Counted from the stretch's first letter, positions 46,353 through 58,844 are shown. The stretch: DNA of 64,000 nt from Helianthus annuus (GCF_002127325.2 NC_035433.2:147510435-147574434); one strand, 5' to 3'. Notes: generated from the letters alone by a model not told the origin. A program made the numbers and translations.

Positions 46353-49300
46353 TGATGTAGTGAGTGATACGATAAACGAAGATCAACACGTTGATTCTAC
46401 GAATACCCGTGTGTCTCTTCCCCAACCCCCAAATTGCAACCCAAAGGCCACGGAATTTGAAGTGAAAAATAACTTTTCTCAAAATTCAAGTCTGATTGTT
46501 TCATTCACTAAAGGAACATATAAATAATGACAGAAATTCGAAATGGGCCTAAGAAAGACAACGGGCCAAACACAAGCCCAAAAACAAAATGCCCAAAATA
46601 CATGAAAAAACATAAAAATGGAAAAAACTAATAGAAATAAGCGTTTTTTCGGCACGGACGATGACCCAAACCGCCGTAGGCCGTTTGCAGCAAGTTAGAG
46701 CTCGTTCTCCCGTTCGTTTTGACTGGTCACACGTCCCAAACGGACCTCCGTAGCCCAAGTTAGAGCCATTTCAGCGAAGCCCCTTTTGTGACGCGATCTT
46801 GGGCCTCCAAGTACCGGATGGCCCGCTCTTCTACGCTTGGGCCCGCATCATTCCCTCCTGGGTAGACAAAATTCGACCTCGAATCCGCAGCAACCTCATC
46901 ATCAGACGAATCCCCATGAAAAGGCAGCAAATGTTTGACATTGAAAACATCAGAGCAACGAATATGGCTTGGTAACTTCAGACGATAGGCATTAGAATTT
47001 ATCTTCTGCACAATCTCTACTGGCCCAATCTTCTTGGCTGACAACTTATTATACTCCCCCACTGAGAAGCGATCCTTAGTCAAAATGGCCCAAACAAAAT
47101 CACCCTCTTCAAAATCAACTTGCCTACGCTTTTGATCTACAGCTTGCTTGTACTTTGAATTAGCGTTGGCCAAGTTATCCTGCACAGCTTTATGAACATC
47201 ATGTAACCCAACCACAAAATCTTGCACCTTTTTGGGAACAGAACCTGGTGAAGGAAGTGACATCAAATCAAGAGGACCCCGAGGCTTAGCAGAATAGACC
47301 ACCTCAAACGGACTAAACCCAGTACTCCTATTAACAGCATGATTATGAGCAAACTCAGCTTGGCACAACTTTTGATCCCATGCCTTCACATGATCACCAA
47401 CCAAACACCTCAACAAATTCCCAAGTGACCGATTAACAACTTCAGTTTGCCCATCAGTTTGTGGGTGATAAGCACTACTGAAGTTAAGTTGAGTATTCAC
47501 CATCTTCCACAAGCTACGCCAAAAATGACTCAGAAATCGGGTATCCCGATCAGACACGATAGAAGAAGGTAGCCCATGCAAACGGTACACATCACGAAAG
47601 AATAGTTGGGCTACATTAACAGCATCAGTCGTCTTCTTGCAGGCAATAAAATGGACCATCTTGGAAAACCGATCCACCACAACAAAGATGGAATCATTAC
47701 CTCTCTGAGTACGAGGTAACCCCAACACGAAATCCATACTAATATCAACCCATGGCCGTGAGGGAATTGGCAAAGGCATATAGAGACCCGCATTGGTAGC
47801 CGTGCCCTTGGAAACCTGACATACACGGCACCTCTTCACATAGCGATCCACCTCTTTTCTCATAGTTGGCCAATAATAAGAAGCTTGAACCAATTGTAAA
47901 GTACGATCACGACCAACATGCCCTTCACCATGTAACTCCTTAATAATCTTTAAGCGAAGACTAGAATCGGGAATACATAGTTGATTCCCCTTGAACAGAA
48001 AACCATCATGCAAGAGAAAGTCTGACTTTTGCCCACTTTCCACATCCTGCAAAATAACTGAGAAATAAGGGTCGATGGCTAACTGCTCACGAATGACCTC
48101 CAAACCCGGCACATCAACCCTCATAGATACAAGCAGATTACTCCTCCTGCTTAACGCATCAGCGACCCTATTTGAAACACCAGTCTTGTGTTTGACCACA
48201 AACGTAAATTTCTCAAGAAAGGCCAACCATCGCCCATGCTTGTGAGATACCTTGTCTTGAGTACGAATGTGCCTTAGGGAATCATGATCAGTGAATAAAA
48301 CGAACTCCTTGTGAAACAAGTAATGGCGCCAATGCTTTACAGCTTGGACCACTGCATAAAACTCTAGGTCATAAGTACTGTACCTCAACTTAGGCCCAGT
48401 TAACTTCTCACTAAAATAAGCAACAGGTCGACCACCCTGACTAAGAACCCCACCAATCCCAACCTTTGAGGCATCAGTATGAAGTTCAAAAACTTGAGAA
48501 AAATTAGGCAATACCAGAATTGGTGCTGTAGTGAGCTTCTTTTTCACAACTTGAAAAGCCAACTCTGCCTCATCTGTCCATACAAACGTCTCCCCCTTCA
48601 TACAATCTGTCACTGGGGCCATAATAGAACTGAAGTGTGGAATAAACCGTCTGTAAAAAGAAGCAAGCCCATGAAAGCTACGAACTTCCGTAATGGTAGT
48701 AGGAGTTGGCCAATTTTGAACAGCCGCCACTTTGGATTCATCAACCTGTATCCCATCACCAGAAATAACATACCCCAAGAATAACACTTTAGGGGTCATG
48801 AACACACACTTCTTTGTGGCTGCATAAAAACGGTCCCTGCGAAGTAAGGCCAAAACCTGCCTCACATGCACAACATGGTCACTGAAAGAAGCACTATAAA
48901 TGAGAATATCATCAAAATACACAACCACGAACTTCCCAATAAAAGGCCTAAGCAACTGATTCATCACATGCATAAAAGTACTAGGTGCGTTTGATAAACC
49001 AAATGGCATCACCAACCACTCATACAATCCTTCGCGAGTCTTGAAGGCAGTCTTCCATTCGTCACCCGGTCTAAGACGAATCTGGTAATAACCACTCTTC
49101 AAATCTAACTTCGTAAAAATACTAGCACCACTAAGTTGATCAAGCAAATCATCAAGTCGAGGAATAGGAAATCTGTACCTCACAGTAATCTTGTTGATTG
49201 CTCGACTATCAACACACATACGCCAAGTGCCATCTTTTTTTGGAGTCAATAAAGCCGGAACAGCACAAGGGCTCATACTTTCACGAACGTGGCCCTTAGA

Positions 49301-51678
49301 AATTAACTCCTCCACCTGTCTTCGCAACTCTTCATGCTCAGCAGGGCTCATCCTGTAATGTGGTCTGTTGGGTAACTGTGACCCAGGCTCCAAATCAATA
49401 TGATGTTGGATGTCACGCAAAGGTGGTAATCCATCAGGCAACTCAACAGGGAAAACATCAGAAAATTCCTCAAGCAAAGGAACCATAGCATCAGGAATTT
49501 CGACTTCCTCGGGCACTACCTTCCCTATCAAAACGAAAACACTGTCCGTATCCTCCAACTCATCTTGAAACTGACTGATGGTCAACAAAGTACCCGACTG
49601 TTTTGCGGCTAACTGCTTAGGCTTGCTAGGAACAAGAGTGATCTTCACACCACCAAACAGAAAACTATAAGTATTGGACCGCCCGTTATGTTCTATATTA
49701 CGCTCGTACTCCCAAGGTCTGCCCAACAATAAGTGACACGCGTCCATAGGGACCACGTCACACACGACATCATCCTTGTACGTGGACCCAATGGAAATTG
49801 AAACCAGTGCCCTTTTAGATACCGTCACTTCACCTCCCTTTTTCAGCCATTGAAGCTTGTACGGTTTCGGGTGACTCTCTGTCTTCAAGGCCAACTTTTG
49901 GACTGCCTCTTCAGAAATCAGATTGTCACAACTCCCGGAATCGATGACGAACGTGCAAACCTTTCCCAAAATAGTACATGTTGAGTGGAAGATGTTATGC
50001 TTCAGCCAATCATCCCCATCTGCCTTTGGTGTATAGCAAGAACGTCTAACCACCAAATTTACCCCAACATCACCAGTCACAACCTCTTCTTCGTACTCGG
50101 TTTCTTCATCGTACATTGGATTGTTTTCATACTCTTCATATTGTTCATCTTCAGACTCAGCAAACAAGTGCCTTTTGCCAGCCCTTTTGCACTCCGCCTG
50201 ACGATGGCCCGTCTCACCACAATTGAAACATCTTGGACCACTACTACTAGCCCCCTTAGAAGTAGGCCCGGTATTGTTACCCCCCGGCTTCTGTTGACTA
50301 GGCCCGCCACGAGGCGCCCCACTGCCAGACCCAACGTTTCCCCCAGCAGGGGTAAATGAACCGCCCACCCGACGGTTTTGCTTCTCAAAGGCCAACGCCC
50401 GTTGGTGTGCCTCAGGAATGGTTAACGGATCAAAAAGATTCACGGCCTCCATGATTTGAACCCTTAGACCCCCAATATACCGAGAAACAAGTTGCTCCTC
50501 CGGTTCTTGAATATCATTCCTCGCAATCAACTGGTAAAACTCTGTGGTATAATCATCAACCGATTTAGCCCCCTGTTTCAAATTCTGCAGTCGCTGGTAC
50601 ATCAACCTCTGAAAATTATGAGGCAAAAAATTGGACCGCAAGCACTTTTTCATCTTGGTCCATGTCACAATCCTTGACTTTCCGAGCCGGTTTCGTGTTA
50701 ACTTCAATTGTTGCCACCACGCAGAGGCCCTACCACGTAACCTGGTAGCGATCAAGGCCACCCGCTTGTTTTCAGGCACCTCCTTGTATTCGAACACCTC
50801 CTCTACGGTAGCCAACCAATCGATGAACCCCTCCGGATTCAAACTAGACCCATCAAATTCTGGAATATCAACTCTAATCCCAGAATCCCAACGCCTGTTA
50901 CCCCCGCCACGTTCAACCCTTGGTCGCCCTTCCTGTTCGTCTTCGGAAGCCGAACCGTCACCAAATGGGTTACTAAAATTAGAACCATACCCGTCATTGG
51001 GTCCCTGCCTCCTACGATTGATCAAATCGGCCATCCGATCAGTCAACTGATTGACCACTTGATCCAACCGTTCATCCATCCTCGCCATAAGGCGTTGCTC
51101 CAACTCTCGTTCATACACTTCATCGAGAGGCCTGTTGTTGTTTCTCCTCGGAGGCATTTTGAGCCAGGAATTCGGCTCTGATACCAACTGATGTAGTGAG
51201 TGATACGATAAACGAAGATCAACACGTTGATTCTACGAATACCCGTGTGTCTCTTCCCCAACCCCCAAATTGCAACCCAAAGGCCACGGAATTTGAAGTG
51301 AAAAATAACTTTTCTCAAAATTCAAGTCTGATTGTTTCATTCACTAAAGGAACATATAAATAATGACAGAAATTCGAAATGGGCCTAAAAAAGACAACGG
51401 GCCAAACACAAGCCCAAAAACAAAATGCCCAAATACATGAAAAAACATAAAAATGGAAAAAACTAATAGAAATAAGCGTTTTTTCGGCACGGACGATGAC
51501 CCAAACCGCCGTTTGCAGCAAGTTAGAGCTCGTTCTCCCGTTCGTTTTGACTGGTCACACGTCCCAAACGGACCTCCGTAGCCCAAGTTAGAGCCATTTC
51601 AGCGAAGCCCCTTTTATGACGCGATCTTGGGCCTCCAAGTACCGGATGGCCCGCTCTTCTACGCTTGGGCCCGCATCA
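46353..51678 (-). mobile_element. Ty3/gypsy chromovirus, CRM-like, 5.3 kb, apparently intact
   Basis: The LTRs are 46353-46850 (498 bp) and 51189-51678 (490 bp). They differ by about two substitutions, a 7-bp and a 1-bp indel. The target duplication TAAAC lies at 46348-46352 and 51679-51683. The primer site TGGTATCAGAGCC (51174-51186) is of tRNA-Met type, and the polypurine tract AGGAGGGAA abuts 46850. One uninterrupted ORF fills the inside and runs into the 3' LTR. A solo LTR of the same family is at 10357-10856. Confidence 0.93.
46760..51157 (-). CDS. CRM-like gag-pol polyprotein, about 1465 aa, uninterrupted
   Basis: Start chosen at the ATG at 51157 (MPPRRNNNRPLDE); the frame is open a little further up, but only through the primer site. 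Parts: gag (about 90-240, AWWQQLKLTRNRLG); CCHC knuckle CFNCGETGHRQAEC (about 310-323); protease VIDSGS (about 405); reverse transcriptase with VYFDDILIYS; RNase H (LHTDASKVGIGGVL); integrase zinc site HGEGHVGRDRTLQL...CRVC and core (DFVLGLP, VSDRDTRF, GQTEVVNRS). No canonical chromodomain is seen after the integrase; sequence similarity in RT/RNase H suggests the CRM clade. The final 30 or so residues are encoded by the 3' LTR, and the polypurine tract itself codes for PGGN. Confidence 0.9.
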   Translation of the reverse strand: MPPRRNNNRPLDEVYERELEQRLMARMDERLDQVVNQLTDRMADLINRRRQGPNDGYGSNFSNPFGDGSASEDEQEGRPRVERGGGNRRWDSGIRVDIPEFDGSSLNPEGFIDWLATVEEVFEYKEVPENKRVALIATRLRGRASAWWQQLKLTRNRLGKSRIVTWTKMKKCLRSNFLPHNFQRLMYQRLQNLKQGAKSVDDYTTEFYQLIARNDIQEPEEQLVSRYIGGLRVQIMEAVNLFDPLTIPEAHQRALAFEKQNRRVGGSFTPAGGNVGSGSGAPRGGPSQQKPGGNNTGPTSKGASSSGPRCFNCGETGHRQAECKRAGKRHLFAESEDEQYEEYENNPMYDEETEYEEEVVTGDVGVNLVVRRSCYTPKADGDDWLKHNIFHSTCTILGKVCTFVIDSGSCDNLISEEAVQKLALKTESHPKPYKLQWLKKGGEVTVSKRALVSISIGSTYKDDVVCDVVPMDACHLLLGRPWEYERNIEHNGRSNTYSFLFGGVKITLVPSKPKQLAAKQSGTLLTISQFQDELEDTDSVFVLIGKVVPEEVEIPDAMVPLLEEFSDVFPVELPDGLPPLRDIQHHIDLEPGSQLPNRPHYRMSPAEHEELRRQVEELISKGHVRESMSPCAVPALLTPKKDGTWRMCVDSRAINKITVRYRFPIPRLDDLLDQLSGASIFTKLDLKSGYYQIRLRPGDEWKTAFKTREGLYEWLVMPFGLSNAPSTFMHVMNQLLRPFIGKFVVVYFDDILIYSASFSDHVVHVRQVLALLRRDRFYAATKKCVFMTPKVLFLGYVISGDGIQVDESKVAAVQNWPTPTTITEVRSFHGLASFYRRFIPHFSSIMAPVTDCMKGETFVWTDEAELAFQVVKKKLTTAPILVLPNFSQVFELHTDASKVGIGGVLSQGGRPVAYFSEKLTGPKLRYSTYDLEFYAVVQAVKHWRHYLFHKEFVLFTDHDSLRHIRTQDKVSHKHGRWLAFLEKFTFVVKHKTGVSNRVADALSRRSNLLVSMRVDVPGLEVIREQLAIDPYFSVILQDVESGQKSDFLLHDGFLFKGNQLCIPDSSLRLKIIKELHGEGHVGRDRTLQLVQASYYWPTMRKEVDRYVKRCRVCQVSKGTATNAGLYMPLPIPSRPWVDISMDFVLGLPRTQRGNDSIFVVVDRFSKMVHFIACKKTTDAVNVAQLFFRDVYRLHGLPSSIVSDRDTRFLSHFWRSLWKMVNTQLNFSSAYHPQTDGQTEVVNRSLGNLLRCLVGDHVKAWDQKLCQAEFAHNHAVNRSTGFSPFEVVYSAKPRGPLDLMSLPSPGSVPKKVQDFVVGLHDVHKAVQDNLANANSKYKQAVDQKRRQVDFEEGDFVWAILTKDRFSVGEYNKLSAKKIGPVEIVQKINSNAYRLKLPSHIRCSDVFNVKHLLPFHGDSSDDEVAADSRSNFVYPGGNDAGPSVEERAIRYLEAQDRVTKGASLKWL

Positions 51679-51683
51679 TAAAC

Positions 51684-51995
51684 ACGACTACAAACAACAT
51701 AAAACATCACAAGGTAAACCATTTACAACTATCTATCTTAAAGTGCCACATACAACTTAGGCCTTTCTTTTTCCAATACCAAGAGTAAGTTTCAGTAAGA
51801 ACAAATATGGCTGAAACTGTCTTGAATGTACTTACATTTGACGAAATTCAACGCTACATACAATAAGGCCCGACACATTACCTTTATAAGTTATCACTTC
51901 CTTTGTTCCACCTACACATGAGCATGGATACTTGCATGTTTATTCTAGAATACGAAGAAAATAAATAATTTTGTACTTTAAAGTAACTGACTTAC
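51684..51995. other. Sequence downstream of the kinase-like exon (probable intron)
   Basis: It begins, on the minus strand, with a GTAAGT donor directly after the kinase exon. No further exon was recognised before the chromovirus insertion at 51678. Confidence 0.4.
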
Positions 51996-54900
51996 TTGAA
52001 AGTTTAATGCTCTCTCAATTTCTTTGATGACAATATCCAAGGTTGGACGATCAGCTTGAGTTTCTCCCAAACATCTAAATGCAATTCCTAAAAATGTGTC
52101 CAATGAATCTTGATTAGGTCTTCTATTTGAAGGAAAAATGTCTGCATCAGTTTCTTCCATTAGTTTGGGATCTATCATATTCTTTATGGTTCCATCGTTG
52201 AAGCATCGTTGAGCAATGGGTGCAAGCCCTTTCTCACTTTTGTCCATGTAAACTTGATCATATGCCAACCTTCCACAAAAGATCTCAAACATAACCACTC
52301 CAAAAGAGTAGATATCTGATTCTTTTTCTAATTTGCCTGTCCTTTCATATTCTGGATCCCAGTACACTTGCAAGCCAACCTCTTGATTTAATGGGTGTAA
52401 TTTGGAGATCCCAAAATAAGCAATCTTCGCATTCCGGTTGTTACCTAACAGAACATTGGCACTCCTTATGTCACCGTGTCGCTGAGGGTCCATCTTGGTG
52501 TGAATGTGATTGAGTCCACGTGCAATATCAAGGCACATGTGTAGACGTTGTGTCCATGTAAGGTTCGTAATTTTATCAACATTTTTCAAATAGTCATCAA
52601 GTCTTGTTTTAGAAGCAAGCTCATAAAGAAGTATCATCTCATCTTGTTCATAACAAAAACCAAGAAGAGAAACAATATTGGGATGAGTACAAGTAGTATG
52701 CAATTCAATTTCAGAAAAGAACCTTTGTTCTCCTTCCCCTTTTTCTCTGCCAGAGATGCGTTTGACTGCTACTAAAGAACCTTTGTTGTCAACATGATCG
52801 AGTTTTGCTTTGTACACCATTCCATATGCATATGATCCAATGCAGTATGTTTCAGAAAAGTTATCAGTGGCATACACTATATCACTAAGTCGAAACCTAG
52901 AGAGTATGATAGTTTCCCCCTGCAATATTGACATAGAGTGTTAAAAATGTAGGTTGCTGCACGATCTCTTCCGAGATATGTTGTTGTACTTGAAGTGACA
53001 GTATTATAAAAAAAGATGGGAAATGGTTTAAGCCCTTATTGCCACATTGTGGTTCGTAAGTTCAAAACGAACTAGGTGAAGATTTGTCCGAGCTGTATGT
53101 CGAAAATTCTAAACTTGATGATGATGAACCCATTGTAAAAGATTATAGTTGATAGAAATGGAGAAAAAGACGATATCAAAAACCCATTGTAAAAGATGGT
53201 AGGTTAAATTTTTTTATATAAAAAAACCTAACATAGCATTGTGGGGGTGGGGTGGAGTCGACCTTTGCAGGGCCGTTCCAACATTTTTTGAGGCCTAAGG
53301 CGAAATAAAATTTTGGGGCCCTTTTTTCTTTTTGATTATTATAAACAGTACTCCTTTATCCGTGTTTGGAACCAAACAAAAATCTTACACAACTATAACA
53401 AAGAGTGATTTGCATGTATAAGAAATCAAACAAATCTAAAACAATAAATTTACACTAATACTGATAGTTAACATATAAATTTCATTTAATTGGAGGCCCT
53501 ATTTTTTGAAGACCCTAGGCCCAAGTCTGGGTTACTTATACTATAGGTCCGGCCCTGGACCTTTGGGGAATGGTATCATCCACATAGCCTTACCCGGTAT
53601 GTCACTCCCTTGCTGATACCGCATAGGGTGGAACGGTGTTCCCTAGCGATATCAGTAGACACATCCTCCCCTTTTGCCGAAACTCAGATGATACCCACCC
53701 CCTTAGGACGAGACTAAAATTCTTGAAACAACTTACTTTGACGGAACTCCCTAAGTACATACTACATTATCTCTAGAATTCAAAACAACTCGTTATTTAT
53801 ATGTTTGAAAAATGAAATTACATTGTAGTTTTCCTATGTATCGTAGATTAGAAACTCCAAAAATTCCCTAAGTTTGTGGTTCAGTGGTATGAGCTATAAG
53901 TGCATATATATAATGTGTACTTTTGTACATATGAATTCAAGTTTGTGCTTTATGTTATAAAAACTAGAGTTATAAAAGACAGTACCTTTTTTCTAAGATG
54001 AAAATGGAAGAGTACACTATAACAAAAGGGTTCAACATGTAAAATGCAAAATAAATAAATGAATAATTAATGTGAATTTGGCAATAAAAGAAATGACAAA
54101 CTTACCTGCAATTTTAATGCATTTTCAAGTTCCTTGATAACAATTTCCATTGTTGGACGTTTGGTCTGAGAATCTGCCAAACACTGATACGCAATTTTTG
54201 AAAATGCGTCAAAAGAATCTTGATTGGGTCCTCTTTTTATAGTTAAAACGTGTTCGTCATCTTCTGTTATTTTAGGATCCACCAATTCCTTTAATGTTCT
54301 TTCATTGAATCGTTGCCGCACAATAGGTAAAAGGCCCATGCCTTTTTCCATATTGTAGAATTTATCATAGGCTAATTTCCCCGACGAAATCTCAAATAAG
54401 ACTACTCCAAAAGAGTAAACATCATATTCTTTTTTATATTTGCTCGTAGCCAAGTACTCTGGATCAATGTACAAATCTGTGCCTACAATATCATTTCTTG
54501 TATAGACAGCGTCAGCTTGTTGCTCTATTGGGTGGAATTCGGAGAACCCAAAGCTAGCAACCTTCGCGTTCAGATTCTCATCCAACAAAATGTTGTTGCT
54601 CATTATATTATGATGTAATATCCTTGGTTTTCCTTTCATGTCGGTGTGAAGGTAATTAATTCCATTAGCAATATCAAGAGAAATTTGTATTCTTTGCCCC
54701 CAAGTAAGAGATGTCCTTGTGCTTTTGAAGTAATCACCTAGGCTTCCATTAAAGACGTACTCATACACAAGAACCATTGTATCATTTTCTTCAGAAAATC
54801 CTAAAAGAGAAACTATATTTGGATGCTTACAACTGGTTAGCGATTCTATTTCTTTCAAAAACCTCTCTTTACCTTGCATTTTATCAGTGATGTGTTTTAT

Positions 54901-55092
54901 AGCTACAGTTTTGGTTATTTTGGGTAGTTCTTCTTTACACTTCCCTTCAGTTGATGACATATGTTGGATGTCTAAAACATCAAGTTCTGCTCTGTACACC
55001 CAACTGTACCCGCCACCCCCGACCAGGTATTTGGAAGCAAAATTTTCTGTAGCCTGTATTATTTCACTTAGTGGAATCTTCAAAATATCCAT
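51996..55092 (-). CDS. Tandem kinase-like protein gene: two pseudokinase exons (partial gene)
   Basis: Exon A (55092-54106, 329 codons) and exon B (52919-51996, 308 codons) each encode one whole receptor-like-kinase-type domain. Both are exact multiples of three with GTAAGT donors and TTGCAG acceptors, so they can be joined in phase 0. A: glycine loop VGGGGYSWVY, VAIKH, HRD replaced by HHN, DFG by SFG. B: GSYAYGMVY, VAVKR, HRD replaced by HGD, DFG by YFG; YWDPEYERTGK and DIYSFGVVMFEI are retained. Both therefore lack normal catalytic residues and probably act as ligand- or partner-binding pseudokinases, perhaps in immune or receptor signalling (inference). The last donor at 51995 implies more exons, now beyond the chromovirus or lost. 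Two separate single-domain genes is the alternative. Confidence 0.65.
52920..54105 (-). other. Intron between the two kinase-like exons
   Basis: 1186 bp, starting GTAAGT (54105-54100) and ending TTGCAG on the minus strand. It carries the MITE at 53268-53557. No coding sequence seen. Confidence 0.6.
53268..53557. mobile_element. hAT-type MITE, 290 bp, in the kinase intron
   Basis: The ends are CAGGGCCG and CGGCCCTG. An 8-bp target duplication, GACCTTTG, lies at 53260-53267 and 53558-53565. GGCCC-rich subterminal motifs are present. Non-coding. Confidence 0.88.
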
Positions 55093-55487
55093 CTGCAAAA
55101 TAATATCTTGAGTGAGAAGGGGAGTATTGAAGCTTGCACTAGCAAGGATGATAACGATATTAGAAAGAAATCTGCCGCCTTCATTTTATGTGCATAAACA
55201 TTATTAAGAGAAAGTTTAAGCTAACTTTATTAAGAGAAAGTTTTTTTTTTCTGGACTTTCAAATCAAGGCAGGTACTTCAATTTTTAAAACACAATTGAG
55301 CTCATTTAAATAGTTTAGTGACAATACTTTTTTGATTCGAAAAAAATTCATTCGCTTCCATAAATATCTTATATTTGTTCAAATTTGATAAATGATTTAA
55401 ACTTAATTACACCTCATTAAATTCACCAATACGAACCAAACAAGCGTACTTGAAATTTTATACAGAAAACATCACATAACTTTAGAA
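55093..55487. other. Upstream flank of the kinase-like exons
   Basis: A short frame of about 26 codons from an ATG near 55184 (minus) reads MKAADFFLISLSSLLVQASI, hydrophobic like a signal peptide. It is out of phase with exon A (92 bases apart) and no intron fits, so I do not join them. Confidence 0.3.
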
Positions 55488-55631
55488 AGGGTGGGAGTTG
55501 ACTACAACGTCCATTTTTCCTACAAAGTGTACAAAGTCATAAAAAACCACAATTTCAGCCAAAGAACACACTCAAAACCCACAAATAACAAAGTGAAGAT
55601 TACTAAAACGCCATACTTGTGGGTTTTGTGT

Positions 55632-57832
55632 TGTCACACCCCAACCAATGGCGGAAACATCGGGATGAGACGAAGTGTGAAGATTGCTCGAGACATCATA
55701 ACGCTATTTGTGACAATAATTTAATAATCCAAATTTCATTTCCAAAATAAATTGTCAACATTACAAGAAAAGCAAATAACAACATTGTTCAACATAACAT
55801 AAACAAAATTGATACAACACTTTAAACCTAAACGTCTAAGTGAGTATCTAGGCATCTTTGCTATCCGTTTTCATTTCATCATCATCAACCTGTAACATGT
55901 TTAAAAATACAATTCAATGCAAAAGCAAAGGCGAGTATACAAGTTTGGTACGTACATAGCATAAGATAAAAAGTGTGAACAATTCCTCATGGCAAGCATA
56001 TGATTCAAGATAACATTAAATATGGCATGTGTCTAACATATCAAACCAAGAAAACGCAATATGCTCAAGACATAACCTCAAGTTTACGGGCGGGTCGTTA
56101 ATCCTATAGCGCTACATATGTCAAGGTTTGGCTCGTACGAAGTTAATGATAAGTTCAACACATAAGAATAACCCAAGTTTAAAGTATCAAGCCATCACGT
56201 ATACAAGCATGTTATAGGAACGTTCATGTGTTTAACAAAGTGTTCATGTGTAAGTTTTCAATAGGTAAACATGTTACACCCCAAAAGTGGTAAAAGTAAA
56301 AAGGGGAAATACGAGTATACTCACAAAGTTTGCATACGTTTTCCGATTATCCAATTGTTGACGAGTAGAGATTTAGAGTCCGAATGTATAAGGGTTAAAG
56401 TTCAAGTATGTTTAGAGTCGAGATTCGGTGTTTAAAACAACATAAAAATAAGATATGAGAATAACATGGAAAATAATCATTTAGTACATATGATGCTTGT
56501 TCTTGACACTAGGAAACTCGAAGGAGTTTAGATGTTTTCATGGAACAAGGTTCCATTAGAATCGTGACAAGTTATCATAGTCTAGGATGATGTAATCTAG
56601 TACCCCGACATATGAACACTAGTTCATCATCAAAGATTCGATTATTCGAATAATATATTTAGGTTATATAATATATGTCCAATAGTTCAAGCATGAGGTA
56701 GAAGATTAAAATCTTCATTTTGGTACCTCTAAATGTCATAGAAGTCATGTAGGAGGTAGGAAGATCAAGTCTTCCATTTAGGCACCTCTATGTGTTCACC
56801 ACTACACTTGATGTAAAAAAAACAACCAAGGAGGGTCATGAACATACAATAAAGAATAAGAAATATACACACTAACTAAGAGAAATCATCAAATCATGTG
56901 AGGATTGTATGTTTGGACAACCCAAGTTGTTCCATAATCACTCATGTATCAAAGACAAAGTTTGACATGACTTGTGGGTTAAAACCCTAAACAAAACACC
57001 AAGTTTATGAGGTTTAATCCTCTGATTTTAAATGTCTCAACCTTGTTTTTAAGCTTAACCAACCATGGGATAAGTTGTAAGCATTAGGACATAGGTATGA
57101 GATGTGTTGGACACAAGTTGCATAGGTTTAAACAAGTTTTTGATGAACATAAAAACAAACAGAAAGTTTATGGACTATTTCGGGGCATTTCCAGGTCTGA
57201 TTTCTCCAAGGAGAAGTCTAGGAATCGAACCCCATGATTATACAAGCAAGTAGGAAAAAGAATCGAGTGAATCGGATAAGAATTGAGTGAGTTATGCTCA
57301 TTTTCGTGAAGGGGTGTCAATCTACTCGAACCCTTGCTTTCAGCTACGGTTTGGTGGATGTTTTGTGAGTTTTTAGGGTTGTAAAAGTGGTAGGGAGGCT
57401 GGTTATAAGGGGTATTTATAGGGGGAAGGATTAGGGTTTCAATGGGTTGGGCTTTGGAAGTGTTTAGAAGGGGTTACCCCTTGAAACTAGCCCACAAAAC
57501 ACAACTATATGGGCTGAATTTTGCTGAATTGGGGCTGCCATATTTCTTTACTTTTTTTATTTTTTTTAAAACATTATAATGAGTAATTTTGTTAGTTAAG
57601 TTGTGTAATAATGTGCAACAATGTTTCCCCTAACTTGTAACAAGGTGAAATATGAAATAAAACATGATTTAACTAGGTAAAAAGTGTAATGTACAAGTTT
57701 TATTTACGAAGCAAGTTCCGTATTTTACAACGATTACAATGAAAGAATGGTTATAAGAACACAAGATTTCCAAAGTTAGAATTTCACGTAAGGTTTCTAA
57801 ATGTAGGAAGTTTGAAAACGCAGGGCGTTACA
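55632..57832 (-). repeat. LARD2 3' LTR (minus-strand sense)
   Basis: 2201 bp, nearly identical to 60954-63156. A TATA-like CTATAAATA (minus) lies at 57413-57421. Confidence 0.93.
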
Positions 57833-58844
57833 GTCTCCCCTCCTTTAGGAAATTTCGTCCCGAAATTTATTCAAGAGGAAGGCTTGAAAGAGTTTTTGGC
57901 ATAAAGGTGATCATTAAGAATTGAAACTTGGGAAGTTTGAAAGTTTTGAAAAGTACCAAATTTTGGAGAACGTCAAGGTAGATTTGCAAGGGGAAGTTTT
58001 TAAGGATAGTATAAAAAAATCATACTTTCGTAAAACCTGTTTATTGAGAGGAACGAAAAGGTTTGTTAGTTTAAATAAAGCAATAGAGGTATACTAAGTA
58101 TAGTTTCACAAGAATCAAGAATAGGGAGGCTATTTTATAGGTAATGAGGTAAGTTAGGACTCAAATGTTTAAACAAGCTGGATTGCGAACGAGTTTTGTA
58201 TAAAATAATACGAGTATAGAATGAACGAATGACTCTTAAAGAGTACAAGTATGTGAATAGCATAAGTGTTGGATAGATGAACGTAGTGTGTTAAGGATGA
58301 AGTCTCGTCATGAATAATCGGATATAATGCGTTTGTGAGTTGCGTGAAGTTGTATTAGGTCCAAAAAGGTCTGCAACACACTGAATTTCTCATGGCACGT
58401 TTTACGAAAGTTTGGTAACATGGTGAAAACACTTATATATAGGAAGTACCAGCGGCGTATCCACCATGTTTTAACCACATTACGTCCGTTTCGTTACTTG
58501 GGGTCATGTTACGTTCCGTGTCTTACCATACACAGTAGTACACTCTATGGTTCTCATACGCCTATCACTATAATCCCGTGTGCACCCGTGATTATTTTGA
58601 TCGTCGCATGGTCCGCATAGCTTGTACTAGTTGTGTATGAATCAGGGTATACATAAAAAGTTTAGAATGTGTACGTACAAGAATATAGTATATAAGCAAG
58701 TCCATGTTTAAGTATGTGTGGGACCCACGCAAGCGAATCCCTCAGGTTACGCTCGCGTATAGGTACGAATGTATGAACCATGAGTAAGGATGAAAGTATG
58801 AGCATAAGTTTAAGTATGAATACGCATGTATGTATGAGCATAAA

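Noticed and set aside
55100..55184. Signal-peptide-like start joined to the kinase-like exon
   Set aside because: The distance is not a multiple of three, and no intron with usable borders fits between them.
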